Source: Clostridiales bacterium (GTDB lineage Bacteria > Bacillota > Clostridia > Oscillospirales > Oscillospiraceae). From it: a stretch of 64,000 nucleotides of DNA. The stretch spans positions 1 to 64,000 of the forward strand of contig JAHZGF010000004.1 in the NCBI GenBank assembly GCA_019420945.1. Direction: 5' to 3'. Both the position numbers and the translations under genes were made by a program. Positions 33,142 through 42,088 of the stretch are shown here, piece by piece. The notes below the pieces were generated by a model, which saw nothing but the letters and a program-made list of their open reading frames with translations, was not told the origin of the DNA and searched no databases. Numbering within the stretch: position 1 is the first letter of the stretch; each line of letters starts with the position of its first letter.

Positions 33142-33755
33142 TGGCAGAGTATCCCAACAACTCCCACAGCGCAAGGGAGAGAACGGATTCTACCGCACCG
33201 GGAAAAGCGGAAAAGAAGCTGGAAAAGGTGGTGACCGGAGCGGCCAAGACCCGGAAGAAGAGTGAGGCCCGGAAATTCGTCAACATCTTTGTCCCGGAGG
33301 ACGGGGAGAACGTCAAGTCCTATATCATGATGGACGTGATTATCCCCGGCATCAAGAACGCCATCGCCGACGTGATCAGCATTGTGCTCTTCGGCGACTC
33401 CGGGCGCATCGGCGGAAGCAGGAGCAAGCGGGACGGACGCTCCCGGCTCACCTACTGGGACGACAGGCGGGATGACCGCAGAGAGTACGGACGGCCCAGA
33501 GCTGCCGCGGGCTTTGAATATGACGACATTATATTTGAGACCCGCGGGGACGCCGAGCTGGTGCTGGATCAGCTGGAATCGGCCATCGCCAACTACGGCA
33601 TCGCGTCAGTGGCCGACCTCTACGACCTGGCGGGCATCACCTGCCGCAATTACACGGCCAACCGCTATGGCTGGACGGATATTCAGTCGGCAAAGGTCAT
33701 CCGGACCCGGGAAGGCTACACCTTGCAGCTTCCGAGGACGGTTCAGATCAACTAA
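33141..33755 (+). CDS. Phage protein paralogous to its upstream neighbour, 204 aa
   Basis: The ATG at 33141 overlaps the previous stop. The N-terminal half is basic and disordered-looking with a hydrophobic stretch (MMDVIIPGIKNAIADVISIV). The C-terminal half (GDAELVLDQLESAIANYGIA, ADLYDLAGI) aligns with the protein at 32776. Function unknown; the family is typical of Clostridia phages. Confidence 0.65.
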   Translation: MAEYPNNSHSARERTDSTAPGKAEKKLEKVVTGAAKTRKKSEARKFVNIFVPEDGENVKSYIMMDVIIPGIKNAIADVISIVLFGDSGRIGGSRSKRDGRSRLTYWDDRRDDRREYGRPRAAAGFEYDDIIFETRGDAELVLDQLESAIANYGIASVADLYDLAGITCRNYTANRYGWTDIQSAKVIRTREGYTLQLPRTVQIN

Positions 33756-33770
33756 AAGGAGGCCACAGCC

Positions 33771-33896
33771 ATGTATGGATATTTGACCTCCAGCGGCTAC
33801 AAGGGTCTGGTATGCGGCCGGTGGATGCTGTTCGCCACGGACACCGAGTATTACGAGTACATGAGAGAGCATGAGGAGGAGCGCCATGCGGATTAA
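33771..33896 (+). CDS. Very small protein, 41 aa
   Basis: ATG 33771 follows AAAAGGAGG. It is rich in Tyr and acidic residues (YGYLTSSGYKGLVCGRWML, EYYEYMREHEEE) and overlaps the next gene by 11 bp, which supports coupling. Function unknown. Confidence 0.5.
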   Translation: MYGYLTSSGYKGLVCGRWMLFATDTEYYEYMREHEEERHAD

Positions 33897-34410
33897 CGCG
33901 GATTCATTTGTAGGCGTCGGCATCTGCATTTTGGGGCTTGTGGGCGTGGGCTACGCCATCGGCGTCCACTCCAAAATGAAGGTGATGTGCGACCGGCTGG
34001 ACACCAGCATCGACAACCTGGCCAACAACACCGAAATCGATATTCCCGCAAAGGTCATCGACCAGGCGGTTCAGAAGGCCGTAGAGCGGGAGTCCTATTC
34101 TGCGGTCAAGCGGGCCACGGAGGAGGTCGTGGCCGACGCGAAGCGGGAGATCGAGAGCCGGGTGGGCACGGCGGTAAAGGCCCAGTATGACGCGATTTCG
34201 GACGGTGTGGCAGACCAGATCGCCAAGAACGTCGCCCGGATCGACGAGAGCAAGCTCAAGAAGGAGGTCGTGCAGAAGGCCAAGGAGCAGATCGCCGAGA
34301 AATTCGACGACAAGCTGGACGACCTGCTGGAGGAGTTCAACGGAAATCTCCAGAACGTGGGGAAAATCTATAAATCTATTGCGAGATCATTTTCTAAGGA
34401 GGATATTTGA
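33886..34410 (+). CDS. Membrane-anchored coiled-coil protein, 174 aa
   Basis: ATG 33886 follows GAGGAGGAG within the preceding gene. One membrane segment (about 7-27, SFVGVGICILGLVGVGYAIG) is followed by a long charged coiled coil to the end (AKVIDQAVQKAVERES, KEVVQKAKEQIAEKFDDKLD). Probably a cytoplasmic coiled coil tethered to the membrane; function unknown. Confidence 0.65.
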   Translation: MRINADSFVGVGICILGLVGVGYAIGVHSKMKVMCDRLDTSIDNLANNTEIDIPAKVIDQAVQKAVERESYSAVKRATEEVVADAKREIESRVGTAVKAQYDAISDGVADQIAKNVARIDESKLKKEVVQKAKEQIAEKFDDKLDDLLEEFNGNLQNVGKIYKSIARSFSKEDI

Positions 34411-34412
34411 CG

Positions 34413-35378
34413 ATGAAAACCAATGAAATCATGAAATCTGTGAGCCTGACCTTCAACAAGGTGGGGTTCCAGCTTCAGAAGAAGAGCCCTGAAATCCTGG
34501 TTGCCGCCGGCGTGGTCGGCGTGGTGGTGAGCGCCGTCATGGCCTGCCAAGCCACTCCCAAGGCCCTCAAGGTGGCAGAGAAGACCCAGAACGACGTCGA
34601 ACGGATTCAGAGCGCCGAGGATTCCGGCGTTACCCAGGCCGGAGAGACCTACACCAAGGAGGACGCCCGCGGCGACCGTATGCAGGTCTACGCCCACACC
34701 GGCTTCCAGTACATCAGGCTGTATGCCCCCGCCGTTCTGCTGGGCGCGGCGTCCATCACCTGCATCCTCACCAGCCACAAGCTCATGAGAAAGCGCAACA
34801 TGGCGCTGGCGGCGGCCTATGCCACCCTGGACAAACACTTTAAGGATTACCGCGGCCGTGTGCTGGAGCGGTTCGGCGAGCAGGTGGAGAAGGAGCTGCG
34901 CTACAATATCAAGGCCAAGGAGATCGAGACCACGGTGGTGGACGAGAATGGTAAGGAGAAGAAGGTCAAGGAGACGGTGGACGTAGCCGCCGAGGGCTGG
35001 GACCCCTCCAAGTACAGCCCCTATGCCCGTATCTTTGACGAGGGCCACCCCGCCTACATGAAGGATGCCGAGCAGAACAAATTTTACCTGCTGGCCCTTC
35101 AGGCCCAGGCCAACGACCGGCTCAAGTCCCGCGGCCACCTGTTCCTCAACGAGGTCTATGAGATGCTGGGCTTCCGCCTGACCAAGGCCGGCGCCGTGGT
35201 GGGCTGGATCTATGACCCCAGAGAGCCCATGGGGGACAACTTTGTGGACTTCGGCATGTTCGAGGTGTGCCGCGAGAAGGCGGTGGACTTCGTGAACGGC
35301 TACGAACGGTCCTTTATCCTGGACTTCAACGTGGTGGGCGACATCACCGACGCGCTGGCCACCCACCAGACGCTGTGA
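34413..35378 (+). CDS. DUF6353-like membrane protein, paralog 3
   Basis: The 321-residue protein starts at ATG 34413 behind AAGGAGG (the TTG at 34407 is too close). Two membrane segments (about 28-47 and 95-115) carry QATPKALKVAEKT and RKRNMALAAAYATLD. The C-terminal domain (LFLNEVYEMLGFRLT, DFGMFEVCREKAVDF) aligns with paralogs 1 and 2. It is the largest of the three. Confidence 0.7.
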   Translation: MKTNEIMKSVSLTFNKVGFQLQKKSPEILVAAGVVGVVVSAVMACQATPKALKVAEKTQNDVERIQSAEDSGVTQAGETYTKEDARGDRMQVYAHTGFQYIRLYAPAVLLGAASITCILTSHKLMRKRNMALAAAYATLDKHFKDYRGRVLERFGEQVEKELRYNIKAKEIETTVVDENGKEKKVKETVDVAAEGWDPSKYSPYARIFDEGHPAYMKDAEQNKFYLLALQAQANDRLKSRGHLFLNEVYEMLGFRLTKAGAVVGWIYDPREPMGDNFVDFGMFEVCREKAVDFVNGYERSFILDFNVVGDITDALATHQTL

Positions 35379-35388
35379 GGGCTGAGCC

Positions 35389-35967
35389 ATGAAGAAATTT
35401 TTGGCGACCCTGCTGCTTGCAGCCGTAATGCTCACCGGAGCGTCCTTCTGTGTGGAGTATGAGCCTGCCGCCGCTTTGGAGCCGGTTGCCACCCCGGTCC
35501 ATGCGGTTGCGGAACAGGTCAACCTGACGGAGAAACGGGCTGATATTCCTCAGCCTGTGGTCTCCAAGGCCCCTGTCGTCCAGCCGGAGGAACCGATGGA
35601 AGAGCCCAACGCCGTCACGCTGACCCAGGAGGAGATCGACCTGATCGCCCTCTGCGTGATGGCGGAGGCGGAAGGCGAGCCGGAGGAGGGCCAGCGGCTG
35701 GTTATCGACACCATTTTGAACCGGGTGGAGACCCCCCGGTTTCCCGACAATGTCCACGACGTGATTTATCAGAAGAACCAGTTTGCCGGCATGTATGGAG
35801 AGCGTATCGAGCGCTGCTATGTGAAGGAAGAGCTGGTTCAGCTGGTCCGGGAGGAGCTGGAGAACCGCACGAACAGCGAGGTGGTCTTCTTCCGGACTGG
35901 CCACTATCATTCCTACGGCGTCCCCCTGTTCCAGGTGGGGGCGCATTATTTTTCCAGTTATGAGTAA
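35389..35967 (+). CDS. SleB-type cell-wall hydrolase
   Basis: The 192-residue protein has an N-terminal signal peptide (KKFLATLLLAAVMLTGASF) and a Pro/Glu-rich linker. Residues about 80-190 match the SleB/Hydrolase_2 domain: EIDLIALCVMAEAEGEPEEG, RLVIDTILNRVETPRFPD and FYR-like FFRTGHYHSYG. Family members cut peptidoglycan. A role in phage lysis or entry is likely; no holin is adjacent, but several small membrane proteins follow. Confidence 0.85.
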   Translation: MKKFLATLLLAAVMLTGASFCVEYEPAAALEPVATPVHAVAEQVNLTEKRADIPQPVVSKAPVVQPEEPMEEPNAVTLTQEEIDLIALCVMAEAEGEPEEGQRLVIDTILNRVETPRFPDNVHDVIYQKNQFAGMYGERIERCYVKEELVQLVREELENRTNSEVVFFRTGHYHSYGVPLFQVGAHYFSSYE

Positions 35968-35981
35968 AGGAGGCGCGCATT

Positions 35982-36077
35982 ATGAAAACCTGCATCAAAG
36001 CCCTGCTGTCCTACGCCCTGGCCACCGTATCGGGACTCTGCCTGGTCGGCGGCGTCACCATTTTGTCCAGGAGGTAA
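35982..36077 (+). CDS. Tiny membrane peptide, 31 aa
   Basis: ATG 35982 follows AAAGGAGG. Nearly the whole peptide is a membrane segment (CIKALLSYALATVSGLCLVG). It follows the cell-wall hydrolase directly; a holin- or spanin-like role is possible but unsupported. Confidence 0.55.
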   Translation: MKTCIKALLSYALATVSGLCLVGGVTILSRR

Positions 36078-36082
36078 GCGGT

Positions 36083-36247
36083 ATGGAGGGATTTGCAAAT
36101 CTGGTGTCCATGCTGGACTACGCGGTCAACACCAGAAGAAAACGCCACATCACCGGCGGGCTCCTGATCAGCGCAGCGCTGCTGTTCGGGGGCCTTGCCA
36201 TTACCGTCATGAGCACTAAAGACGAAGAGGAGGACTACAATGAGTAA
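36083..36247 (+). CDS. Small membrane protein, 54 aa
   Basis: ATG 36083 follows AGGAGG. One membrane segment (about 24-43, ITGGLLISAALLFGGLAIT) is followed by an acidic tail (KDEEEDYNE). Its end overlaps the next start. Function unknown. Confidence 0.6.
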   Translation: MEGFANLVSMLDYAVNTRRKRHITGGLLISAALLFGGLAITVMSTKDEEEDYNE

Positions 36248-36851
36248 ACTTGGCACAGCGCTGGCCTTTCTCGCAGGCGCCGCACTGGGGGGCGTTTCCG
36301 CATGGTATGTCGCCAAGACGCGGTACGACGAGCTTTCCGAGCAGGAGATTGACTCCGCCAAGCAGGCCTTTTATGCCAGGGAGCAGCAGCTGAAGGAGGA
36401 GATCGCCGCTCTGAAGGAGCATCTGGCCAAAGAGGACGAGCCGGAGGAGGCGCCCAAAACGGTTTTGGCGGCCAACAAGAACCAGGAGAAGGGCGACATC
36501 AACGACTACGCCAAGATGGTCAGCCGGGTTGGATATTCCCGCACCTCGGTGCCCCCGAAGCCGGAGCATGAGGTGGAGGCCCCCTATGTCATCTCCCCGA
36601 AGGAATTTGGGGAGATGGATGGCTACACCCAGATCAGCCTGACCTATTTTGACGACGGCATCCTTTCCGATGAGAACGGGGTCATCATCGACGAGCCGAA
36701 GGATATTGTTGGGGACGCTCTGAACCACTTCGGGGAGTACGAGGAGGATTCCGTCTTTGTCCGGAGCGACCCCAAGCGGTGCGACTACGAGATCCTGCGG
36801 GACCTGCGCAGCTACGCGGAGTTCCGATCCACCCTTCCTCCGAAAATTTGA
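36240..36851 (+). CDS. Membrane-anchored phage protein, 203 aa
   Basis: ATG 36240 overlaps the previous stop. A membrane anchor (about 4-22, LGTALAFLAGAALGGVSAW) leads to a coiled coil (EQEIDSAKQAFYAREQQLKE) and a soluble C-terminal domain (APYVISPKEFGEMDGYTQIS, YFDDGILSDENGVII). The pattern is common in Clostridia phages. Function unknown. Confidence 0.65.
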   Translation: MSKLGTALAFLAGAALGGVSAWYVAKTRYDELSEQEIDSAKQAFYAREQQLKEEIAALKEHLAKEDEPEEAPKTVLAANKNQEKGDINDYAKMVSRVGYSRTSVPPKPEHEVEAPYVISPKEFGEMDGYTQISLTYFDDGILSDENGVIIDEPKDIVGDALNHFGEYEEDSVFVRSDPKRCDYEILRDLRSYAEFRSTLPPKI

Positions 36852-36867
36852 AAGGGAGGTCTGACGC

Positions 36868-37425
36868 TTGACCCGGGATGAACTGATTGACCAGTATTTT
36901 GACTGGATGTATCAGCTCGTGGTCGACGACCGATATTCTAACAAGTCCTATCGTAAGCTGTTTGCGCGGCTTTACGATACGGAATTCACCTATACGATTC
37001 CGATGGACGGCAACCGGGCCGAAGACGGCATCGACCTTAGATATCGGTTCGGTCGCGAGCAATTATATTCTGACGCCATGGTCGCGTCCTGCCTGGACGA
37101 CCGCCCGTGCAGCATTCTGGAAATGATGATCGCCCTCGCCATCCGCTGCGAGGAGCACATCATGGACGACCCCGACGCCGGAGACCGGACGGGGCAGTGG
37201 TTCTGGAGTATGCTGGTGAGCCTGGGGCTCGGCTCCATGGACGACCGGAAGTTTGAGCGATATTTTGTTGATCAGACGCTGGAGCGGTTCCTGGAACGCG
37301 GGTACGGACGCAACGGCGAAGGCGGGCTCTTTACCGTGGACAACGGCCGCGACATGCGGAACACGGAAATCTGGTATCAGATGAACTATTACCTGCGCGA
37401 AATCATCAGGGAGGGAGGCATTTAG
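36868..37425 (+). CDS. Conserved phage protein, 185 aa
   Basis: The TTG at 36868 follows GGGAGG. The protein reads MTRDELIDQYFDWMYQLV, then SILEMMIALAIRCEEHIMDD and TEIWYQMNYYLREII. It is soluble and helical and occurs in many Clostridia phages without known function. Confidence 0.65.
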   Translation: MTRDELIDQYFDWMYQLVVDDRYSNKSYRKLFARLYDTEFTYTIPMDGNRAEDGIDLRYRFGREQLYSDAMVASCLDDRPCSILEMMIALAIRCEEHIMDDPDAGDRTGQWFWSMLVSLGLGSMDDRKFERYFVDQTLERFLERGYGRNGEGGLFTVDNGRDMRNTEIWYQMNYYLREIIREGGI

Positions 37426-37426
37426 C

Positions 37427-37675
37427 ATGAGTAAAAAGGGAAAATTCGTGGATATCTGCACGCTGGAGGACTTGACGGCCCTGGTAAACCACAACTTCCA
37501 GGCCTTTGAGAAGCGGGTGGCCAAGCTGAGCCGTAAAAGCAGCATGTTGACCGTGCTCGCCGTTGCCGCAGTTATGGGCGTTTACGCCCTGGCGGCGGAG
37601 AACCGGAAGCGGGAGGAACAGGTCTACCAGCTTTCGGTCCGTGTGAAAAAGCTGGAGTATGATAAAGGAGAGTAA
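37427..37675 (+). CDS. Small membrane protein, 82 aa
   Basis: Starts one base after the previous stop. One membrane segment (about 38-56, SSMLTVLAVAAVMGVYALAA) and a coiled-coil tail (EEQVYQLSVRVKKLEYD). Function unknown; the arrangement resembles a bitopic scaffold. Confidence 0.6.
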   Translation: MSKKGKFVDICTLEDLTALVNHNFQAFEKRVAKLSRKSSMLTVLAVAAVMGVYALAAENRKREEQVYQLSVRVKKLEYDKGE

Positions 37676-37683
37676 ATGACCCG

Positions 37684-40600
37684 ATGCTGGACTTCTTGAT
37701 GATTTCAACGCGCAGCGGGAAACGCGGCATCATCGAGATCTATCCCAAGTTTATCATCAAGAAAAGTAGCGACCTCATGATCAGAGGCGGCGACTTCTAT
37801 GCAATCTGGATTGACGAACGGGGTATGTGGTCGACTGATGAACAGGACGCGGTCGACTTGATCGACCATGAGCTGGACCGATACGCAGAAGAAAACCGCA
37901 CGCGCTTTGACGGCAACATTCGCGTCCTCCATATGTGGGACGCGGAAACTGGCATGATCGACACCTGGCACAAGTATTGCCAGAAGCAGATGAAAGACCA
38001 GTTCCATATGCTCGATGAAAAGCTGATATTCTCCAACACGAAAGTGACCAAGCGCGACTACGCCAGCAAGTCCCTCCCCTACCCCCTGGAGCCGGGGGAG
38101 ACTCCGGCGTGGGAGCGTCTGGTCTCCACATTATATTCTCCCGAGGAGCGGCACAAGATCGAGTGGTGCATCGGGGCTATCGTTACCGGGGAGTCCAAGA
38201 AGCTGCAAAAGTTTCTGGTCTTCTACGGAGCGGTGGGCACCGGAAAGAGCACCATCATCAATGTGATCATGCAGCTCTTCGAGGGATACCACACCAGCTT
38301 CAGCGCCAAGGACCTGGGCTCCTCCAGCAACGCCTTTGCTCTGGAGGCCTTCCGCGCCAATCCGCTGGTGGCCATTCAGCATGACGGCGACCTCTCCCGC
38401 ATCGAGGACAACACCCGCATCAATTCGCTGGTGTCCCACGAGATGATGACTGTCAACGAAAAGTTCCGCTCCGCCTACTCCAACCGCTTTAAGACCTTCC
38501 TCATCATGGGAACCAACAAGCCGGTCAAGATTACGGACGCGAAATCCGGCGTCATCCGAAGGCTGATCGACGTGACGCCCACCGGGGACAAGGTTCCGCC
38601 GGACGAGTACCGGAGGCTGACCCGGCAAATCCCCTTCGAGCTGGGCGGCATTGCCTATCACTGTCAGGAGGTCTATCTGGAGGACCCGGACTACTACAAC
38701 GATTATATTCCCATCGCCATGATGGGGGCCTCCAATGACTTTTATAACTTCATCGTGGACTCCTATCATGTGTTCAAACGGGACGATGGCGTGTCCCTGA
38801 AGTCGGCCTGGGAGATGTATAAGGTCTACTGCGAGGACGCCAAGGTGCCCTACCCCGTCTCCCGCATGATATTTAAGGAGGAGCTGAAGAACTACTTCCG
38901 GTGTTACGAGGAGCGGTTCAGCATGGGGGACGGGTCCCGCGTTCGGAACTATTACAGCGGGTTTCGGACGGAAAAATTTGAGGAACAGGCGCCGGAGGAC
39001 AAGCCGGTGTCGCCCCCTCACCCCACCATCGACTTTGTGGAGGGGCAGGCTTCGGCGTTTGACAAGGACTGCGCCGACTGCCCTGCCCAGTATGCAGGCG
39101 GAGAAGGCACGCCCCGTAACAAATGGGAGCGTGTCCGGACAAAGCTGTCCGCCCTGGACACCAGCAAGCTGCACTACGTCAAGCTCCCGGAAAACCACAT
39201 CGTCATCGACTTTGATATTCCGGACGAGCAGGGCCAGAAGTCCTTTGAGCGGAATCTGGCCGAGGCGAGCAAGTGGCCGGCCACTTATGCGGAGGTAAGC
39301 AAGAGTGGCTGCGGCATCCACCTGCATTATATTTATTCCGGAGACCCGGCGCGGCTCAGCCGGATTTACGACGACCACATCGAGGTCAAGGTCTTTACCG
39401 GCAACAGCTCCCTGCGCCGCAAGCTCTCCAAATGCAACAACCTGCCTATCGCTACGATAAGCTCTGGATTACCGTTGAAAGGAGAAAACAATGTGGTAAA
39501 TTCCAAAGTCATTCAAAGCGAAAAAGGGCTTAGAGTTCAGATCAAGCGAAACCTCAATAAGGAAATCCATCCGGCTACTAAGCCCTCTATCGACTTTATC
39601 CACAAGATTCTGACGGACGCCTATGAGAGCGGTATGCCCTACGACGTCACCGATATGCGCAACGCGGTCCTGGCCTTCGCCGCCAACAGCACCAACCAGG
39701 CGGAATACTGCATCAAGCTGGTGAATAAGATGCCCTTCAAATCCGCCGAGGACGGACAGGGGGTGAAAAATGACGAGGCCAAGCTGGTCTTTTATGATGT
39801 AGAGGTATTCCCCAATCTGTTTCTGGTGAACTGGAAGATCGAAGGCCCCGGCCAAACCGTGGTCCAGATGATCAACCCCAAGCCCACGGAGATCGAGGAG
39901 CTGATGAAGTTCCGTTTGGTGGGGTTCAACTGCCGCCGGTACGACAATCATATTTTGTACGCCCGGCTGATGGGTTACACCAACGAGCAGCTCTACAACC
40001 TGTCCCAGAAGATCATCAACAGCGAGAAGAAGGCCCGGAGCACCAACTGCTTCTTTGGGGAGGCCTACAACGTCTCTTATACGGACGTGTATGACTTCTG
40101 CTCGGTCAAGCAGAGTCTGAAGAAATGGGAGATCGAGCTGGGCCTTCATCACCAGGAGCTGGGGCTTCCCTGGGACCAGCCGGTTCCGGAGGAGATGTGG
40201 CAGAAGGTCGCGGAATACTGCGACAACGATGTCATCGCCACTGAAGCCGTCTTCAATGCCCGGAAAGCCGACTTTGTGGCCCGGGAGATCCTGGCGGATG
40301 TGGCCGGGATGACGGTGAATGATACCACCAACTCCCTCACCACCAGAATTATATTTGGCGGCAACAAGCGCCCCCAGGACCAGTTCAATTACCGGAACAT
40401 GGGCGACACGACGCAGATCTATGACCCGAACCGGGACCTGCCCTTTACCATGGGAGAACCTGAGTTCGACGAGTTCACTGCTTTTGACAAAAAGGGACGT
40501 CCCATCTTCCCCGGATACAAATTCGAGGGCGGGAAGTCCCTCTATCGCGGTGAGGAGGTTGGCGAGGGCGGCTATGTCTATGCCGAGCCGGGTATGTACG

Positions 40601-41832
40601 GCGACATCGCCCTGCTGGACATTGCCTCCATGCACCCCTCCAGCATCATCGCGGAGGAGCTGTTCGGCCCCGAGTACACCAAGCGGTTCCAGGAGATCAA
40701 GGACGCCCGTGTGGAGATCAAGCACAAGAACTTTGAGAAGGCCCGGAAGATGCTGAACGGCGCACTGGCCAAGTATCTGACGGATGAGGGTTCGGCAGAC
40801 GCTCTGGCCCAGGCACTGAAAATCGCCATCAACTCGGTCTATGGCCTGACCTCGGCCAACTTCGAGAATCCCTTCCGGGACAACCGGAACAAAGACAATA
40901 TCGTCGCCAAGCGCGGAGCCCTGTTTATGGTCAACCTCAAGCACGAGGTCCAGAAACGGGGCTTTACTGTTGCCCACATCAAGACGGACTCCATCAAAAT
41001 CCCGGACGCAACGCCAGCCATCATCGACTTTGTGATGAAGTACGGTGAGAAGTACGGCTATACCTTTGAGCACGAGGCCACCTACGACCGGATGTGCCTG
41101 GTGAACAACGCCGTTTACATCGCCAAGTACGCCACGGCGGAGAAATGCCAGCTGGCTTACGGCTATGTGCCCGGTGATATTCGGAAACACCCCGGCGAAT
41201 GGAACGCCACCGGCACCCAGTTCCAGATCCCCTACGTGTTCAAGAAGCTGTTCTCCAGGGAAGAGATCGTGTTCGAGGATATGTGCGAGACCAAGTCGGT
41301 CACCACCGCGCTGTACCTGGATACGAACGAGACCCTGCCGGATGTATCCGAGTATGAGAAAGAGCTTGAAACACTGCGGAAAAAATGGCCGGACAAAGAG
41401 GGACAGTACCCCATGGATTATGACGAGGTCGTTGCGGATCTGAAAGCCAAAATCGAACCGGGCCACAATTATATTTTCATCGGCAAGGTTGGCTCCTTTT
41501 GTCCTATGAAACCCGGCTGCAACGGCGGTCTGCTGCTGCGGGAGGTCGTGGACAAAAAGACCGGCGAAAAGAGCTATGCCTCTGCTGGCGGGGCCAAGGG
41601 CTACCGTTGGCTGGAGTCCGAGATGGTCAAGCATCTGGGTAAGGAAGACGGCATCGACCGGGGGTACTACGATGCCATGGTGGACGCCGCCGTTGCGGAT
41701 ATTTCCCAATACGGAGACTTCGAGTGGTTCGTATCCGACGACCCCTATGTGAAAGCGGACGATGACACGCCACCCTGGTTCGGCCCCGGGGAGCCCTATG
41801 GCGATGACGCTACCGCCTTTGATGTGAGGTGA
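37684..41832 (+). CDS. SF3 helicase, AEP primase-like and family B DNA polymerase fusion
   Basis: This single 1,382-residue frame joins three replication enzymes. Residues about 150-430 form an SF3/D5-like helicase with Walker A GAVGTGKST (about 185). Residues about 500-600 show archaeo-eukaryotic primase motifs: VIDFDIPDE, SGCGIHLHY and IEVKVF. From about 695 on is a family B polymerase with exonuclease (DVEVF; YCDNDVIATE), motif A DIASMHPSSII (about 978), motif B KIAINSVYGLT (about 1047) and motif C KTDS (about 1100). An internal ribosome-binding site and GTG at 39493 could start the polymerase alone. Confidence 0.85.
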   Translation: MLDFLMISTRSGKRGIIEIYPKFIIKKSSDLMIRGGDFYAIWIDERGMWSTDEQDAVDLIDHELDRYAEENRTRFDGNIRVLHMWDAETGMIDTWHKYCQKQMKDQFHMLDEKLIFSNTKVTKRDYASKSLPYPLEPGETPAWERLVSTLYSPEERHKIEWCIGAIVTGESKKLQKFLVFYGAVGTGKSTIINVIMQLFEGYHTSFSAKDLGSSSNAFALEAFRANPLVAIQHDGDLSRIEDNTRINSLVSHEMMTVNEKFRSAYSNRFKTFLIMGTNKPVKITDAKSGVIRRLIDVTPTGDKVPPDEYRRLTRQIPFELGGIAYHCQEVYLEDPDYYNDYIPIAMMGASNDFYNFIVDSYHVFKRDDGVSLKSAWEMYKVYCEDAKVPYPVSRMIFKEELKNYFRCYEERFSMGDGSRVRNYYSGFRTEKFEEQAPEDKPVSPPHPTIDFVEGQASAFDKDCADCPAQYAGGEGTPRNKWERVRTKLSALDTSKLHYVKLPENHIVIDFDIPDEQGQKSFERNLAEASKWPATYAEVSKSGCGIHLHYIYSGDPARLSRIYDDHIEVKVFTGNSSLRRKLSKCNNLPIATISSGLPLKGENNVVNSKVIQSEKGLRVQIKRNLNKEIHPATKPSIDFIHKILTDAYESGMPYDVTDMRNAVLAFAANSTNQAEYCIKLVNKMPFKSAEDGQGVKNDEAKLVFYDVEVFPNLFLVNWKIEGPGQTVVQMINPKPTEIEELMKFRLVGFNCRRYDNHILYARLMGYTNEQLYNLSQKIINSEKKARSTNCFFGEAYNVSYTDVYDFCSVKQSLKKWEIELGLHHQELGLPWDQPVPEEMWQKVAEYCDNDVIATEAVFNARKADFVAREILADVAGMTVNDTTNSLTTRIIFGGNKRPQDQFNYRNMGDTTQIYDPNRDLPFTMGEPEFDEFTAFDKKGRPIFPGYKFEGGKSLYRGEEVGEGGYVYAEPGMYGDIALLDIASMHPSSIIAEELFGPEYTKRFQEIKDARVEIKHKNFEKARKMLNGALAKYLTDEGSADALAQALKIAINSVYGLTSANFENPFRDNRNKDNIVAKRGALFMVNLKHEVQKRGFTVAHIKTDSIKIPDATPAIIDFVMKYGEKYGYTFEHEATYDRMCLVNNAVYIAKYATAEKCQLAYGYVPGDIRKHPGEWNATGTQFQIPYVFKKLFSREEIVFEDMCETKSVTTALYLDTNETLPDVSEYEKELETLRKKWPDKEGQYPMDYDEVVADLKAKIEPGHNYIFIGKVGSFCPMKPGCNGGLLLREVVDKKTGEKSYASAGGAKGYRWLESEMVKHLGKEDGIDRGYYDAMVDAAVADISQYGDFEWFVSDDPYVKADDDTPPWFGPGEPYGDDATAFDVR
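39477..39495 (+). promoter_or_regulatory. Internal ribosome-binding site and GTG within the replication fusion
   Basis: GAAAGGAG is followed eight nt later by an in-frame GTG (39493, codon 604), just before the polymerase part. The sequence is the same form of ribosome-binding site that precedes many genes here. It may yield a separate ~779-residue polymerase, or mark a recent fusion of two genes. Confidence 0.5.
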
Positions 41833-41837
41833 AGACG

Positions 41838-42074
41838 ATGAGCATCGTGCTGATTATATTCTGGTTCGACGTTCTGGCTGCGTTCATTTGCGCCGCCACC
41901 AAGCGGTTCTTCCTATGCGGCGTCAATGTCGTGTTGGCGGTTTTGCTGGCTTTCATAGCCATGGTTTATGAGGGCCGTCTACTGAACCGCGTCAAGAAGC
42001 TGGAAGAGGAAGTCGCATTGCTCCGCAGGGGCACGATTATCTGCGAACACCTTTCCCAAATCAACGATAAATAA
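41838..42074 (+). CDS. Small membrane protein, 78 aa
   Basis: ATG 41838 follows GAGGTGA; a GTG at 41829 is in frame. Two membrane segments (about 2-20 and 25-45, CGVNVVLAVLLAFIAMV) and a coiled-coil tail (LLNRVKKLEEEVALL). Function unknown. Confidence 0.6.
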   Translation: MSIVLIIFWFDVLAAFICAATKRFFLCGVNVVLAVLLAFIAMVYEGRLLNRVKKLEEEVALLRRGTIICEHLSQINDK

Positions 42075-42088
42075 AGGAGAGTTTTATT

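Noticed and set aside
39469..41709. A 746-codon open frame on the minus strand opposite the polymerase
   Set aside because: It mirrors the GC-rich codon bias of the polymerase gene and lacks a ribosome-binding site and any recognised domain.
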